Shown: positions 1 to 9,904 of the stretch, piece after piece
Numbering within the stretch: position 1 is the stretch's first letter
Layout of the letters: every line of letters begins with the position of its first letter
Assembly (NCBI GenBank): GCA_000697335.1
Contig: JNEM01016771.1
Span: forward strand, 1 to 28,571
Direction of reading: 5' to 3'
DNA: 28,571 bases
DNA from: Conidiobolus incongruus B7586
Taxonomy: Eukaryota > Entomophthoromycota > Entomophthoromycetes > Entomophthorales > Conidiobolaceae
Position numbers and translations under genes: made by a program
The notes under the pieces: generated by a model
The model's input: only the letters and a program-made list of their open reading frames with translations
Told to the model about the DNA's origin: nothing
Databases searched by the model: none

Positions 1-161
1 CAAAATATTTTAATAAAAAAAATAATTAAAATTGAATATATATATAGTTTGAAAATATTTATTTTCCTATATATTTTATATATATATAATCTTTCAAAAC
101 ATATAATATGTTTGAAAGATCAGAAATTAAAAAATTTGCCATTTCTTAATTTCCATACTAA
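1..161 (-). mobile_element. mariner fragment, 5' terminal part only
   Basis: This stretch matches, in reverse orientation, the 5' terminal part of the mariner copies at 2518-3834 and 16283-17604, including the AATATGTTTGAAA-like block and the subterminal TTTGCCATTT block. It ends at 161 with CTAA followed by TA at 162-163, the dinucleotide target of Tc1/mariner elements. The rest of the element lies before the window. It appears to sit inside or against the 3' end of the older mariner that begins at about 162. It is non-coding and decayed. Confidence 0.6.
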
Positions 162-871
162 TATTTTAATATATAATTTATAAAAATAAATATATAAAAT
201 AAATTTAATAGTTCTTTATTATTATCTTTTTGATATTTTATTAATAAATTTCTAATACCTAAAATATAATTTTTTCTATTATAGACTAAAATTTGATATT
301 TTACAAATTAATTAAATTTTTCTATATAAATTTTTTTAAAGCTAGTTTTTTAATTACTTAATATAATTATAATTATATAAGCTTTGATTTAAAAAAAATA
401 CTAAATATAATAGTTTTTTGTAATTATTTTTAATTATAAAATATTTTATAATTTTGGATTTATATATTTTAAAATTATTATACAAAGAAATAAGTTTTTT
501 TTAAATCAAATTAAAGATATTAATTAGAAATACATTTATTTAAAAAATAGTATAAAGTTTTTTATTAATTCATTTCCTTTTAAGAACTTAATAAAAATAC
601 CACATATTATTATAATTTATTAAAATAATTAACATTTATATATTAATTAGATATTTATTTAAAAGGATTTATAAAAAGGGTTGATTTAATTTAATCTAAT
701 ATTTTAATTTATATTTTAATAAAGGATTATATATAATAATTTAAGATTTATCAATCATAATTATTTTTTGTAAAAGATAGAGATTTTAATAATATTTTAA
801 TAAATTTTATTTAATAAAAGTTATTTTATTTTTTTGAAATTTTAGTTATATTATAAAATATTTATATACTA

Positions 872-2427
872 ACTTCTAAAAATAAGTTATAAAAACAAAA
901 ATATATATATTTTAATTCATAATTAAAACAATTATATATATTACATTATTTAAAACTATAATATATAATTAAAATATATTATTTAATAATAAATAAATAT
1001 ATTTAAATATATTTAGTAAACTATTAGTAAAAATATTAACCTTTAATATTTAACTAAGGTAAGTTATAAATTTATAGGTTTTTGAGATAAAAGGATATAT
1101 TTAACATTATATAACTATATCTTTTTTCTCTCTTTATTATTATTATATATAATATTTTACAAATATATTAAATTTTTTTATTAGTCTTATTATTCTTGAA
1201 TCCCTCTCTAAAAAAATCTTTTTGTGTATTAATTAATTTTATAAACAAGATAAATCAGCTTATAATATTGTTAGAATTACTAGTGTTAGTTAGTTTACTA
1301 TAGTTAAAGCTATTAAAAATAATAATAAAAAAACATTTAAACTTAAACTTAAGTGTATTAAGATTATAGATAAATATAATAAGTAGTATATCTATAAGTT
1401 AGTTAATATAAGTAGATATAATATTTCTATAAAAATATAACAAGAACTATAAGATTATATAAAAATATTAACTATTATTAATACTCTTATATATATTTTA
1501 AATTAGTATAGATACTACTTATATTTTAAAAAAAACACCCTTAACTAAAAAAATCCTATTGTAAAACTAGGTAAAAGTTTAAATCTCACTACTAATATTA
1601 AATTAAAACAAATTAGAGTAAAGTTATTTAGTTAAATAAAACAAATATATATTTTATTAGATTTAATAAAAAAGTTATATATTTTAAAAAAATATAAAAC
1701 TACTTTATAACTATTATATTAATATTACTTAAAAGTACAATAATAGGTTAATTCTTATTTAAGGATATATATTGTTTTTAGATATAAAGTATTTTTATAA
1801 AGTTAATAAAAGAATTAATATTGAAATATATTAAAGTATTCTAAACAATAAATTAAAAAAACTATTGAATAATATAGGTTAAATAAATCTGATGTTATTT
1901 TTTAATAAGATAATACTTTTTATTATACTATAACTTTTATTATTAAATAACTTAAAAATAATAAAATAATAGTTATAAAGTAACTTTTTTAATTTTTTAA
2001 CTTTAATCTAATTAAATACCTTTAAAATTAGTTAAAAATAGTTATTAAAGTTTTCCCCTTAATAAAAAATTTAGATAAACTTTAAAAATATATTTAAGAA
2101 GTATAAAATAAAATTAACCTTTTTTAATATAAGAAGTTAGTTAATTTTATACCTTATAAACTTAAAGAAGTTAAAAAAGCTAAAGGTAGATACACTAGGT
2201 TTTAATTTTTTATCACTAAAAACCTATAAATTTATAACTTATTCTAAATAAAATTTAAAAGTTTATATTTTAACCAATTTATAGCTAAATATCATTATTT
2301 AATGATATATACAATAAATAAATATAATAAATTTTAATTATTTAATTTAAGTTTATTTTATCAAATATTAATTAAGCTATTAGTAAAAATATAAGTGTTT
2401 TTGATTTTATAACTTATTTTTATAAGT
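872..2427 (+). mobile_element. Tc1-type DNA transposon, copy A (decayed)
   Basis: This 1556-bp element is collinear with the copies at 4496-6054 and 11768-13327. It begins ACTTCTAAAAATAAG after TA (870-871) and ends with the inverted counterpart CTTATTTTTATAAGT before TA (2428-2429). Long inverted ends of about 210-220 bp contain an outer and an inner repeat of a GTRAGTTATAAA-like core, resembling the IR/DR arrangement of Sleeping Beauty-like Tc1 elements. The central region corresponds to the D34E transposase readable in copy C but is full of stop codons, mostly TAA and TAG at former Gln codons. The insertion splits the old mariner copy of 162-4240. It is dead, with no large indel. Confidence 0.85.
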
Positions 2428-2517
2428 TAATATATTATATTTCTATTTATTAATTTGAGGTTTATTTTTATATAAATAAAATACTTATAAAACTAATATT
2501 AAAATATTTAGATAATA

Positions 2518-3834
2518 TTACTATAAATTTGAAGAAATAAGAAATTTTTTAATTTCTGATTTTTCAAACATATTATTAGTTTCAAATAAGTAAATATATA
2601 TAAAACAAATAGGAAAATAAATAGTTTTAAATTATATATATATATATATATATAATAATTTTTTTGATTAAAAAATTAATTTTTTAAAATTAGTTGTTTA
2701 ATTTAATCATGCTTAAACTAAATAGTAACCATCAAAGGTTTTTTATTTTAGTATTAGTAAAACTTAACCACAAACCCTCTAAAATCATTTAAAATTTACA
2801 AACAGCTTTTGGTAATGAAGTATTATCTAAATTAACAATTTATTGCTAGGTAAATTACTTTAAAGCTAGGAGAAAAACTACCCAAAACTTGTTAAAATCT
2901 AAAAGATTAATTTCAACTATCACTCTTTTAATTATTAATAAAGTAAAAAATTATATTGAAAAGCATCTTTTTATTTCAGCTAGAGAATTATCAAAACACT
3001 TTAATATTAGTCACATAAGTATTTTATATATATTAAAGTTTAAATTAAAATTAATTAATAAAAATGTAAAATAGGTACTTTATAATTTAACTAAAGTTTA
3101 AAAACAAGCTAGAGTAGCTATTGCTAAACAAAACTTATTATAGTATAACTAGAAATCAAAGCTTTTACAGTGAATTATTACAATTGATGAATCTTAGATT
3201 TTTTTGTATAATCCTTTGTTAAAACATAAATCAAAGTGTTAGATTAAATTAAATCAACCCCCTCTACAAATTCCTTTAAATAAACACTTTATTGATAAGC
3301 AAATGTTAATTGTAGTAATAGATTATAATAGCATATGCTATTCTTATTTAGTTCTTAAAGGAAAATCCATTAATAGTAAACTTTATATTTCTTTATTAAA
3401 TAAAACTATTTCTAATTGGTATTCTCAATATAACTTAAGAAGACCTATTATTTTACATGATAATTGTAAAATATATAAATCTAAAGTTGTAAAAAACTTT
3501 CTAATTAAAAATAACTGGAAAAAACTACCACATCTAGTATATTCCCTAGATTATAACCTATGTGATTATAATTGTTTTAGGCAATTAAAAACCAGCTTAC
3601 AAGAAAGAAAATTTCTGCAGGAAAATTTAATTGGTTTGTAAAACATCAAATTTCAGTTTTTAATAAAAAGAATTGTTTTTTAAGTGTTAGATCTTTGCTA
3701 AAAGTATAGCAAAAAGTTATTAGAAATAAAAGAAATTATTAATTTTATATTATATATTTATTTTTACTTTGTATATATTAAAATGTTTATTTTTTTAATT
3801 GCAAAAAATTCCCATTATTTAAATTACAAAGTAA
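2518..3834 (+). mobile_element. mariner DNA transposon, copy 1 (1317 bp)
   Basis: This is a complete-length mariner with imperfect terminal inverted repeats of about 50 bp. The left end TTACTATAAATTTG pairs with the right end terminating CAAAGTAA, and TA dinucleotides flank both sides (2516-2517 and 3835-3836). It is nearly identical over its length to the copy at 16283-17604. An internal TA microsatellite at about 2634-2653 is present at the same place in both copies, so it belongs to the element. It carries a transposase pseudogene and is inserted in the older minus-strand mariner of 162-4240. The similarity between the two copies and the partly preserved frames suggest a younger insertion than its host copy. 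Confidence 0.9.
2709..3742 (+). pseudogene. mariner transposase pseudogene (D34D)
   Basis: The relic would encode a mariner transposase, which cuts and pastes the element at TA sites. Open pieces at 2889-3074 (61 codons) and 3303-3641 (112 codons) lie in one frame with the ATG at 2709. The first holds the second helix-turn-helix (SARELSKHFNISHISILYIL). A TIDES block near 3184 stands for the first catalytic Asp. ILHDN and, 34 residues later, the Asp of YSLDYNLCD complete the DD34D triad; family members usually read YSPDLAPxD. About nine in-frame stops interrupt the frame, mostly TAA/TAG at former Gln or Trp codons (one is TGG in the sister copy). A one-base deletion near 3588, relative to that sister, shifts the end. 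It cannot make an active enzyme as read. Confidence 0.88.
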
Positions 3835-3980
3835 TATTTTAATTAAAACAAAGGATAGTTTTTCAAAATTTTTTTATTTTATTAATAATTAAAAATTATT
3901 ATTTAAGTTAATTTTTTTTAATTTAGCAAATTTTAAATAATTTCTCTTTTAGCTTTAAAGTAATTTACCTAGTAATAAAT

Positions 3981-3999
3981 CTGTCTCTTATACACATCT
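3981..3999. other. Tn5 mosaic-end (Nextera adapter) sequence
   Basis: CTGTCTCTTATACACATCT is an exact 19 of 19 match to the reverse complement of the engineered Tn5 mosaic end used in tagmentation libraries. It stands inside the old mariner, where the sister copy at 16283-17604 has roughly 65 other bases (about 17282-17348). The simplest reading is an untrimmed adapter or mate-pair junction built into the assembly, so the join at this point may be artificial. Confidence 0.92.
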
Positions 4000-4242
4000 A
4001 AATTAAGTTTTATTAATATTAAAATAAAAAACTTTTGATTATTATTATTTTATTTAAATTTAATATAATTAAATTACCAATTTTAAAAATTTAATTTTTT
4101 AATTAAAAAAATTATAATATATATAATTTAAAAATATATATTAACTTATTTAATTTATATATATTTGTTTATTTCAAATTAATAATATATTTGCAAAATC
4201 AAAAATTAAAAAATATTGTATTATTTTAAATTCAAGGTAATA

Positions 4243-4495
4243 ATTAAAGAAATTTTGTTTAAATTTAATATTTTAAATAAACAAGATATTTATATTAAAT
4301 TAATTAAAAAAAATTTATTAATTAAATAATTAAAAGTTAAAAGTTTATATTATTATTGAAGTTATATAATTAAACCTATATATTAATCAGGTAAGTTAAA
4401 GTATATTATAAAAATCATAAACAATATATTATTAAATATATTTTAATTTTGATAATAATTAGAAATATTTTAAAAAATAAAAATATAATACAGTA
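4243..4495. other. AT-rich spacer between transposons
   Basis: About 250 bases of very AT-rich DNA lie between the end of the old mariner and the second Tc1 copy. I see no ORF, no repeat shared with the rest of the window, and no regulatory motif. It may be degraded host or transposon DNA. Confidence 0.5.
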
Positions 4496-6054
4496 ACCTA
4501 TAAAAGTAAGTTATAGAATCAAAAATATATATATTTTAATTAATAACTAAAACAATTATATATATTATATTATTTAAACTATAATATATAATTAAAATAT
4601 ATTATTTAATAATAAATAAATATATTTAAATATATTTAGTAAACTATTAGCAAGAATATTAACCTTTAATATTTACCTAAGGTAAATTATAAATTTACAG
4701 GTTTTTGAAATAAAAGGATATACTTAATAATATATAACTATATCTTTTTTCTCACTTTAATATTATTTTATATAATATTTTATAAATATATTAAATTCTT
4801 TTATTAGTATAATTATACTTAAATCCCTCTTTAAAAAAATCTATTTGTATATTAATTAACTTTATAAAGAAAGTAAATCAACTTGTGATATTGTTAGAAT
4901 TACTAGTGTTAGCTAGTTTATTATAGTTAAAGTTATTAAGAATAATAATAAAAAAACATTTAAACTTAAACTTAAGTATATTAAGATTATAAATATATAT
5001 AATAAGAAGTATATTTATAAGTTGGTTAATATAAGTAAATATAATACAACTATAAAAATACAACAAAAACTATAAAACTATATAAGAATATTAGTTAACA
5101 TTAATATTATTATATGTATTTTATATTAATATAAATATCACTTACACTTTAAGAAAAAATACCTTTAATTAAAAAAATCCCATTATAAATCTAAGTAAAA
5201 ATTTAAATATTACTACTAATATTAAATTAAAACTAATTAGAGTAAAGTTATTTAGTTTAATGAAACAAAAATATATTTTAATAGATTTAATAAAAAAAAA
5301 TAAATGTTTTAAAAAAATATAAAATTACTTTATAACTATTATATTAATTTTACCTAAAAGTATAATAGTAAGTTAATTATTATTTAAAGATATATGTTAT
5401 TTTTAAGTGTAAAATATTTTTATAAAGTTAATAAAAGAATTAATATTAAAATATATTAAAGTATTATAAATAATAAATTAAAAAAATTATTGAATAATAT
5501 AAGTTAAATAAATCTAATATTATTTTCTAGTAAGATAATATCTTTTGTTATATTATAACTTCTACTACTAAATAATTTAAAAATAACAGGATAATAGTTA
5601 TAAAGTAGTTTTTTCAATCTTTTAACTTTAATCTAATTAAACACCTTTAGGATTAATTAAAAAAAGTTATTAAAGTTTTCCCCCTAACAGAAAATTTAAA
5701 TCAACTTTAAAAATATATTCAAGAAACATAAAACAAGATTAACTTTTTTTAATGTAAAAAGTTAATTGATTTTATACTCTATAAACTTAAAAAAGTTAGA
5801 AAAGTTAAAAATAAATATACTAAGTTTTAATTTTTTTTATCACTAAAAACCTACAAATTCATAACTTATCTTTAGTAAAATTTAAGGGTTTATATTTTAA
5901 CTAATTAATAACTAAATATCATCATTTAATAATGTATATAATTAATAAATATAATAGATTTTAATTATTTAATTTAGGTTTATTTTATTAAATATTAATT
6001 AAGTTATTAGTAAAAATATAAGTGTTTTTGATTTTATAACTTATTTTTACAAGT
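4496..6054 (+). mobile_element. Tc1-type DNA transposon, copy B (decayed)
   Basis: This 1559-bp copy has the same structure and orientation as copies A and C. It starts ACCTATAAAAGTAAG after TA (4494-4495) and ends ACAAGT before TA (6055-6056). The inner inverted-end repeats lie near 4680-4715 and 5850-5885. Transposase coding remnants are collinear with copy C and show the same pattern of TAA/TAG at Gln codons, with more decay than copy C and less than copy A by eye. Length differs from copy C by one base, so decay was almost purely by substitution. No functional transposase is encoded. Confidence 0.87.
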
Positions 6055-6056
6055 TA

Positions 6057-6377
6057 GTGTAAATAAATCTTATTTTCATCTGGAAAAATAAATTATTTTT
6101 CATAGCAATTAAAATATTATTAGTTAATATAAAAGTAACAATTATTAAATTAAATATTATTTTTATGTAATTATCTTTTTTAATATATCTTATTCCAAAA
6201 TTATAAACTTTATTAAAAATTAATATTTAAATAAAATCATGGATATTAAAATATAAAATAAAACAACAGTTTGAATATTAATATATAATTAATTTATATA
6301 TATAAATTAAATATCAGAAAATAAATAATAACACTGATTATTGATATTATTGAAATTAGATATAATTAAGATTTTAA
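6057..6377. other. Downstream region of protease gene 1
   Basis: About 320 bases of AT-rich DNA lie between Tc1 copy B and the stop codon of the minus-strand protease gene. It should contain the 3' untranslated region and polyadenylation site of that gene. No separate ORF or repeat is visible, and no single poly(A) signal can be chosen with confidence in such AT-rich sequence. Confidence 0.4.
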
Positions 6378-7994
6378 TTAAAACAACCCTGACCACCAAC
6401 CTTGCTGGGGTTCCTGTTGTTGGACCCACCAATTCTGTCCAGGTTGTTGAAGTGGTTGTTCCCACCAATTTTGTTGAAGTTGCTGAGGCTGTTGTTCCCA
6501 CCAATTTTGTGCAGGTTGTAGAGGTTGTGGAGGTTGCTCAGGTTGTTGAGGTTGTGGAGGTTGCTTAGCTTGGGGAGATTGCAGAGGTTGCTCAGGTTGT
6601 TGAGGTTGTAGAGGTTGCTCAGGTTGCGGAGGTTGCTCAGGTTGCTGAGGCTGCTGAGGTTGGGGAGGTTGGGGAGGTTGTTGAAGTTGCTGAGGTTGGG
6701 GAGGTTGTTGAAGTTGCTGAGGTTGGGGAGGTTGTTGAAGTTGCTGAGGTTGGGGAGGTTGTTGAAGTTGCTGAGGTTGGGGAGGTTGTTGAAGTTGCTG
6801 AGGTTGGGGAGGTTGCTGAAGTTGCTGAGGTTGGGGAGGTTGTTGAAGTTGCTGAGGTTGGGGAGGTTGTTGAAGTTGCTGAGGTTGGGGAGGTTGCTGA
6901 AGTTGCTGAGGTTGGGGAGGTTGCTGAAGTTGCTGAGGTTGGGGAGGTTGTTGAAGTTGCTGAGGTTGGGGAGGTTGCTGAAGTTGCTGAGGTTGGGGAG
7001 GTTGCTGAAGTTGCTGAGGTTGGGGAGGTTGCTGAAGTTGCTGAGGTTGTAGAGGTTGTTGTTCCCACCAATTTTGAACAGGTTGTAGAGACTGCTGAGG
7101 GGGTTCTCCTAACCAATTCTGCTCAGGTTGCTGAGGTTGTCGAGGCTGCTCGGATTGACTTGGGCTGGAATTAGAAGATTGACCAGAACCTCCACCACGA
7201 TACTCACTAATCCAGCTAACATAGTTAGCAACTCTGGTATAAACTGAAGCTGGTCCATCACAGTTTTGAGCACCATGACTAACAATGCCTATCAATGTAT
7301 TTCCCGATACCAGTGGGCCTCCACTATCACCTTGACAAGCACTATCACCTTGACGAAGTGGAGCAGCACAGATTTTGTAGTATGGATTAAAAGGTCCAAA
7401 TAATTGACGACAAAACTCTCCATTAACTACTCTCAATTCAGTTTCCTTTAAAATTGGAGAAGTTGCACCACCTCCCTGAGTTCTGCCCCATCCAATGACT
7501 TTGGCAGTTCCACCTTCTTTTGGCCCTTGAGTATCGAGTTGAACCATACTGTCCATATTTACTTCTGGAATAGCATTAGGGTTATCATTGTTAATAATCA
7601 AAAGAGCAATGTCGTTATCGAAGCTTTCAGAGTTATACCTAGGATGAACAACTACTTGTTTCACTTGGAAAGTTACAGCTTTTTCGGTACTGATATCAGT
7701 ATGTAAATTATGACGATGGGCAACCACGCGATATTCAGAAGGGTTTTGAGAAGTGATACAATGAGCAGCAGTAATAATCAAATTGCGACTAACAATAGTA
7801 CCACCACATTGCTGTTTTTGGTCAGTAACAAAAACCATGAAAGGATATTGGAAAGGTTGAGATTCTTGACCACCAATAATATAGGCAGCTTTAGTGGAGG
7901 CTTGCTTAACTTTAGGATTCGAGTTGTTTACTATTGCACCCAGCACAGCTGAGATGGCGATGAAGTTAAGCAACCAGGATAATCGGTTCATCAT
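6378..7994 (-). CDS. Secreted S1A serine protease with long Gln/Pro/Trp-rich tail (protease 1)
   Basis: This 538-residue, intronless frame encodes a secreted chymotrypsin-fold endopeptidase. Residues 1-20 form a hydrophobic signal peptide, followed by a propeptide to Tyr39. The mature start is IIGG (39-42), so activation would cut after Tyr, not Arg or Lys. The catalytic triad is His78 (TAAHC), Asp128 (NDIAL) and Ser224 (GDSGGP). Six cysteines (63, 79, 195, 209, 220, 245) fit the three disulfides of invertebrate S1A enzymes. The residue two before Cys220, which aligns with pocket position 189, is Ser218, where trypsins have Asp; Asp217 precedes it. From about 270 the protein becomes a low-complexity tail: 14 copies of a nine-residue PQPQQLQQP unit, then NWWEQ-type modules and a WWSGLF end. 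The ATG is supported by a TATA-like box and leader shared with the two paralogues. Target specificity is inferred; tail function is unknown. Confidence 0.95.
   Translation of the reverse strand: MMNRLSWLLNFIAISAVLGAIVNNSNPKVKQASTKAAYIIGGQESQPFQYPFMVFVTDQKQQCGGTIVSRNLIITAAHCITSQNPSEYRVVAHRHNLHTDISTEKAVTFQVKQVVVHPRYNSESFDNDIALLIINNDNPNAIPEVNMDSMVQLDTQGPKEGGTAKVIGWGRTQGGGATSPILKETELRVVNGEFCRQLFGPFNPYYKICAAPLRQGDSACQGDSGGPLVSGNTLIGIVSHGAQNCDGPASVYTRVANYVSWISEYRGGGSGQSSNSSPSQSEQPRQPQQPEQNWLGEPPQQSLQPVQNWWEQQPLQPQQLQQPPQPQQLQQPPQPQQLQQPPQPQQLQQPPQPQQLQQPPQPQQLQQPPQPQQLQQPPQPQQLQQPPQPQQLQQPPQPQQLQQPPQPQQLQQPPQPQQLQQPPQPQQLQQPPQPQQLQQPPQPPQPQQPQQPEQPPQPEQPLQPQQPEQPLQSPQAKQPPQPQQPEQPPQPLQPAQNWWEQQPQQLQQNWWEQPLQQPGQNWWVQQQEPQQGWWSGLF
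6669..7046. repeat. 14 x 27-bp tandem repeat inside protease 1
   Basis: The unit TTGGGGAGGTTG(T/C)TGAAG + TTGCTGAGG (plus strand) repeats 14 times in exact 27-base register, encoding a nine-residue Pro/Gln/Leu unit on the minus strand. The only variation I see is one T/C site per unit, silent between CAA and CAG. In plus-strand order it reads T in units 1-5, C in 6, T in 7-8, C in 9-10, T in 11, C in 12-14. Such homogeneity points to recent expansion or gene conversion. Shorter irregular relatives of the unit occur on both sides (about 6530-6668 and 7047-7160). Confidence 0.95.
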
Positions 7995-7995
7995 A

Positions 7996-8015
7996 AATTG
8001 ATATCGAATCAGTTA
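7996..8015 (-). promoter_or_regulatory. Conserved leader motif before protease 1 ATG
   Basis: AATTGATATCGAATCAGTTA on the plus strand lies one base upstream of the start codon. Near-identical blocks precede protease 2 (21440-21459) and protease 3 (24976-24991). Position between the TATA-like box and ATG makes it part of the 5' untranslated leader or the initiator region. Its role is unknown; common descent of the three promoters is the minimum explanation. Confidence 0.7.
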
Positions 8016-8044
8016 GTTGAATATATTTTAAATGATATTGGTCG

Positions 8045-8052
8045 TATTTAAA
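8045..8052 (-). promoter_or_regulatory. TATA-like box of protease 1
   Basis: TATTTAAA (TTTAAATA on the gene strand) begins 51 bases before the start codon. The paralogues have similar boxes at 55 bases. In DNA this AT-rich a TATA-like string alone means little; the constant distance across three genes is the evidence. Confidence 0.5.
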
Positions 8053-8101
8053 TGATAATATTGTGGCATTTGTATTAGAAATGAAATAGGTTAAATTATA
8101 T

Positions 8102-8114
8102 ATTTGGCGTTAAT
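8102..8114 (-). promoter_or_regulatory. TTGGCGT motif, proximal, protease 1
   Basis: ATTTGGCGTTAAT lies about 108 bases upstream of the ATG. The same TTTGGCGTAA-like core is found about 118 bases before protease 2 and again further upstream of proteases 1 and 3. A GC core is conspicuous in this AT desert. It may be a transcription factor site; the factor is unknown. Confidence 0.5.
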
Positions 8115-8287
8115 TCTACACAATTCAATATTAGGGTTACTATACAAAGTAATTTGATCTTAAATTGAATTCAATTAGCTATGTCAGATTAAATATTATT
8201 AGAATAGGTTTTATGTATATAATATTAAAAAATTCATATTATCCCAAGTATAATTGCTCAGTCTCTTGCATTGGTTCATCCATTAAA

Positions 8288-8333
8288 ATGCCAAATGTTA
8301 ATTATTGATATTAATATTGGCATTTGGCGTAAT
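8288..8333. promoter_or_regulatory. Paired TTTGGCGT / ATGCCAAA motif, distal, protease 1
   Basis: ATGCCAAATG (8288-8297) and CATTTGGCGT (8321-8330) form an inverted pair about 23 bases apart. The second arm is the same motif seen closer to the gene at 8102-8114 and before the other two proteases. It resembles a bipartite or dimer binding site. This is inferred from sequence only. Confidence 0.4.
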
Positions 8334-9904
8334 CAATTTATTGCAAATTTGGAATTGGGCATGTTTAAATAGACATTTTAAACCTAACGGAAATACCTGT
8401 CTGTTGGTGAAATGCTTTTCAATATACAGGAGTGCGTAAATAATTTTTGAAAGAAATTTTCTATATTAAATAGCAATTACATAAATATATTATTAAATTG
8501 GTAAAATTCAATATCATAATTTAAAATAAACTATTTTTTAATTTACATTGATATTTTTAAAATATGCATTATTTAAACTTTCAATCAATTTTCCTTGAAA
8601 TCCACATGTGTAACCAGCAAAATTTGACTAACAGACAGGAATATTAATATATAAAATAATTCAATTTGTGTTTAATAAAAAAGAGGATTGCACTGAGTTA
8701 AATATGTTTAATTTAGCTAAATATTTTTCCCAATTGATTTATCAATTTTGACTGGACCAAGTTGAGATTTAATTCAATAATATTGGGATGTTTTATTAGC
8801 AGATATCAAAATAATTCTTAATTTTGTTCATATGGCTAAATTGATAGAGCCTCCAATATTGGATATTTGCAAATATTACACAGTTTTCAGATTTTGGCAA
8901 ACGAATTGGTATCTAAATTCAATATCAATTTGTAATAATAGAGTAAACTCACATATGCCAATGAGATTGTAAAAAAGCTTCTATATATAATATACTATTT
9001 TCTATGTAATTCAATCTAGAAATATGGGTATTTTCCTCATCTGGTGCTTTTTCTAAGGTAAATTCACTTTAGAATTAGTTCTACTATTGAATACAATGTT
9101 TCAATCTCCAAATTATTACTGATAGCGTATTAATTTTTTTGACAAAACCAAAATCGAGTATATCTTTTGCAAATATCAAATAAAGGGGGTTGAATTGTTT
9201 TTACTAATAACTATATACCTGTTCGACACAAAATGGTGGATAATTTTATTAGTGAAAGAGTAATAAAGTGGGTAATCGTTTTTGCATTAGATTGCTGCAC
9301 TTTATCAATATATATATGCATTCTTAAGTACTTTGTCAATCATTCAATTGCTTCATTACATTTTCACATAGTATATTATGTACTTCTTGTTTAGTGAATT
9401 GGTTGCTAGTCGGCTAGTTATTCTGAACAATTGCTCATTCAATCATTAGTACAAAGTTAAAGTGTTATATGTCAAAGTTTGGAGTGATATCTCTTTAACC
9501 TTCTTCAATGATTACTTTAATCATATTATCCCTTTCTACTAATATAAAACCTTTTAACATATATCTTGTAGATTAGATTTTTAATGGCTATAATAATCCA
9601 CAATAATTAAAATCTTGATATATTTTGTTAATAAAAATTCCCCCCCCCCACCACAAAAAGAATCACTTAAGTCAATTAATTTAAAATATGGTGGTTAATA
9701 TAATTAACCAACTATATACTTTACATAATTTAATTGATCAATAGTTATCGTATATATTTTAAGTTTTCTAAATTTATAGCTTAATTTTTATTAATAGTAT
9801 AACTTATTATTTTAAATATATTTGGAAATTGAATGTCTATTTAATACATACATCTTTTATAATTTCATAATTCATCAAAATAATATATAAACCTAATTTG
9901 AATT
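8334..9904. other. Gene-free region upstream of protease 1
   Basis: About 1.6 kb without a credible ORF. It is less extremely AT-rich than the transposon blocks and looks like host intergenic DNA. It contains a 10-base inverted repeat (CCTGTCTGTT at 8396-8405 and AACAGACAGG at 8630-8639) and a run of ten C at 9640-9649. Before the 9-kb transposon block arrived it was probably continuous with the DNA at 18871-20474. Confidence 0.5.

Larger units (their letters stand above)
162..4240 (-). mobile_element. Old mariner copy split by two later insertions
   Basis: Three blocks (about 164-871, 2428-2517 and 3835-4240) align in order with the reverse strand of the mariner at 16283-17604. They are separated by a Tc1 element (872-2427) and a second mariner (2518-3834), each inserted at a TA. 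Recognisable tracts include the reverse of the catalytic-domain region near 290-700, the HTH region across 2428-2517 and 3840-3960, and the 5' terminal repeat ending GGTAA at 4240 with TA at 4241-4242. About 55 bases of the 3' terminus are missing at the left. Some 65 bases are missing at 3981-3999, where a Tn5 end sequence stands. The coding frame is heavily degraded by C-to-T type changes and no useful ORF remains. It must be older than both elements that interrupt it. Confidence 0.75.

Noticed and set aside
2634-2653. (TA)n tract as an independent microsatellite or origin-like element
   Set aside because: The same tract sits at the same place in mariner copy 2 (about 17463-17490), so it is part of the transposon.
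4878-5066. Minus-strand open frame of 62 codons rich in Ile, Asn and Tyr
   Set aside because: It lies antisense within Tc1 copy B, has AT-driven composition and shows no domain.
6341-7116. Long open frames on both strands overlapping the protease 1 tail (Leu/Arg-rich, Ser/Thr-rich and Val-rich products)
   Set aside because: They are out-of-frame readings of the 27-bp repeat, which has no stops in several frames. The sense frame is continuous with a full serine protease.
7710-7952. Plus-strand frame opposite the protease 1 catalytic domain, and similar ones opposite proteases 2 and 3
   Set aside because: These are antisense shadows of the conserved protease coding sequence, with no recognisable domain.
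6378-7994. Calling protease 1 a trypsin in the strict sense
   Set aside because: The fold and catalytic motifs fit S1A, but the specificity residue at 189 is Ser and activation would be after Tyr, so Arg/Lys specificity is unsupported.
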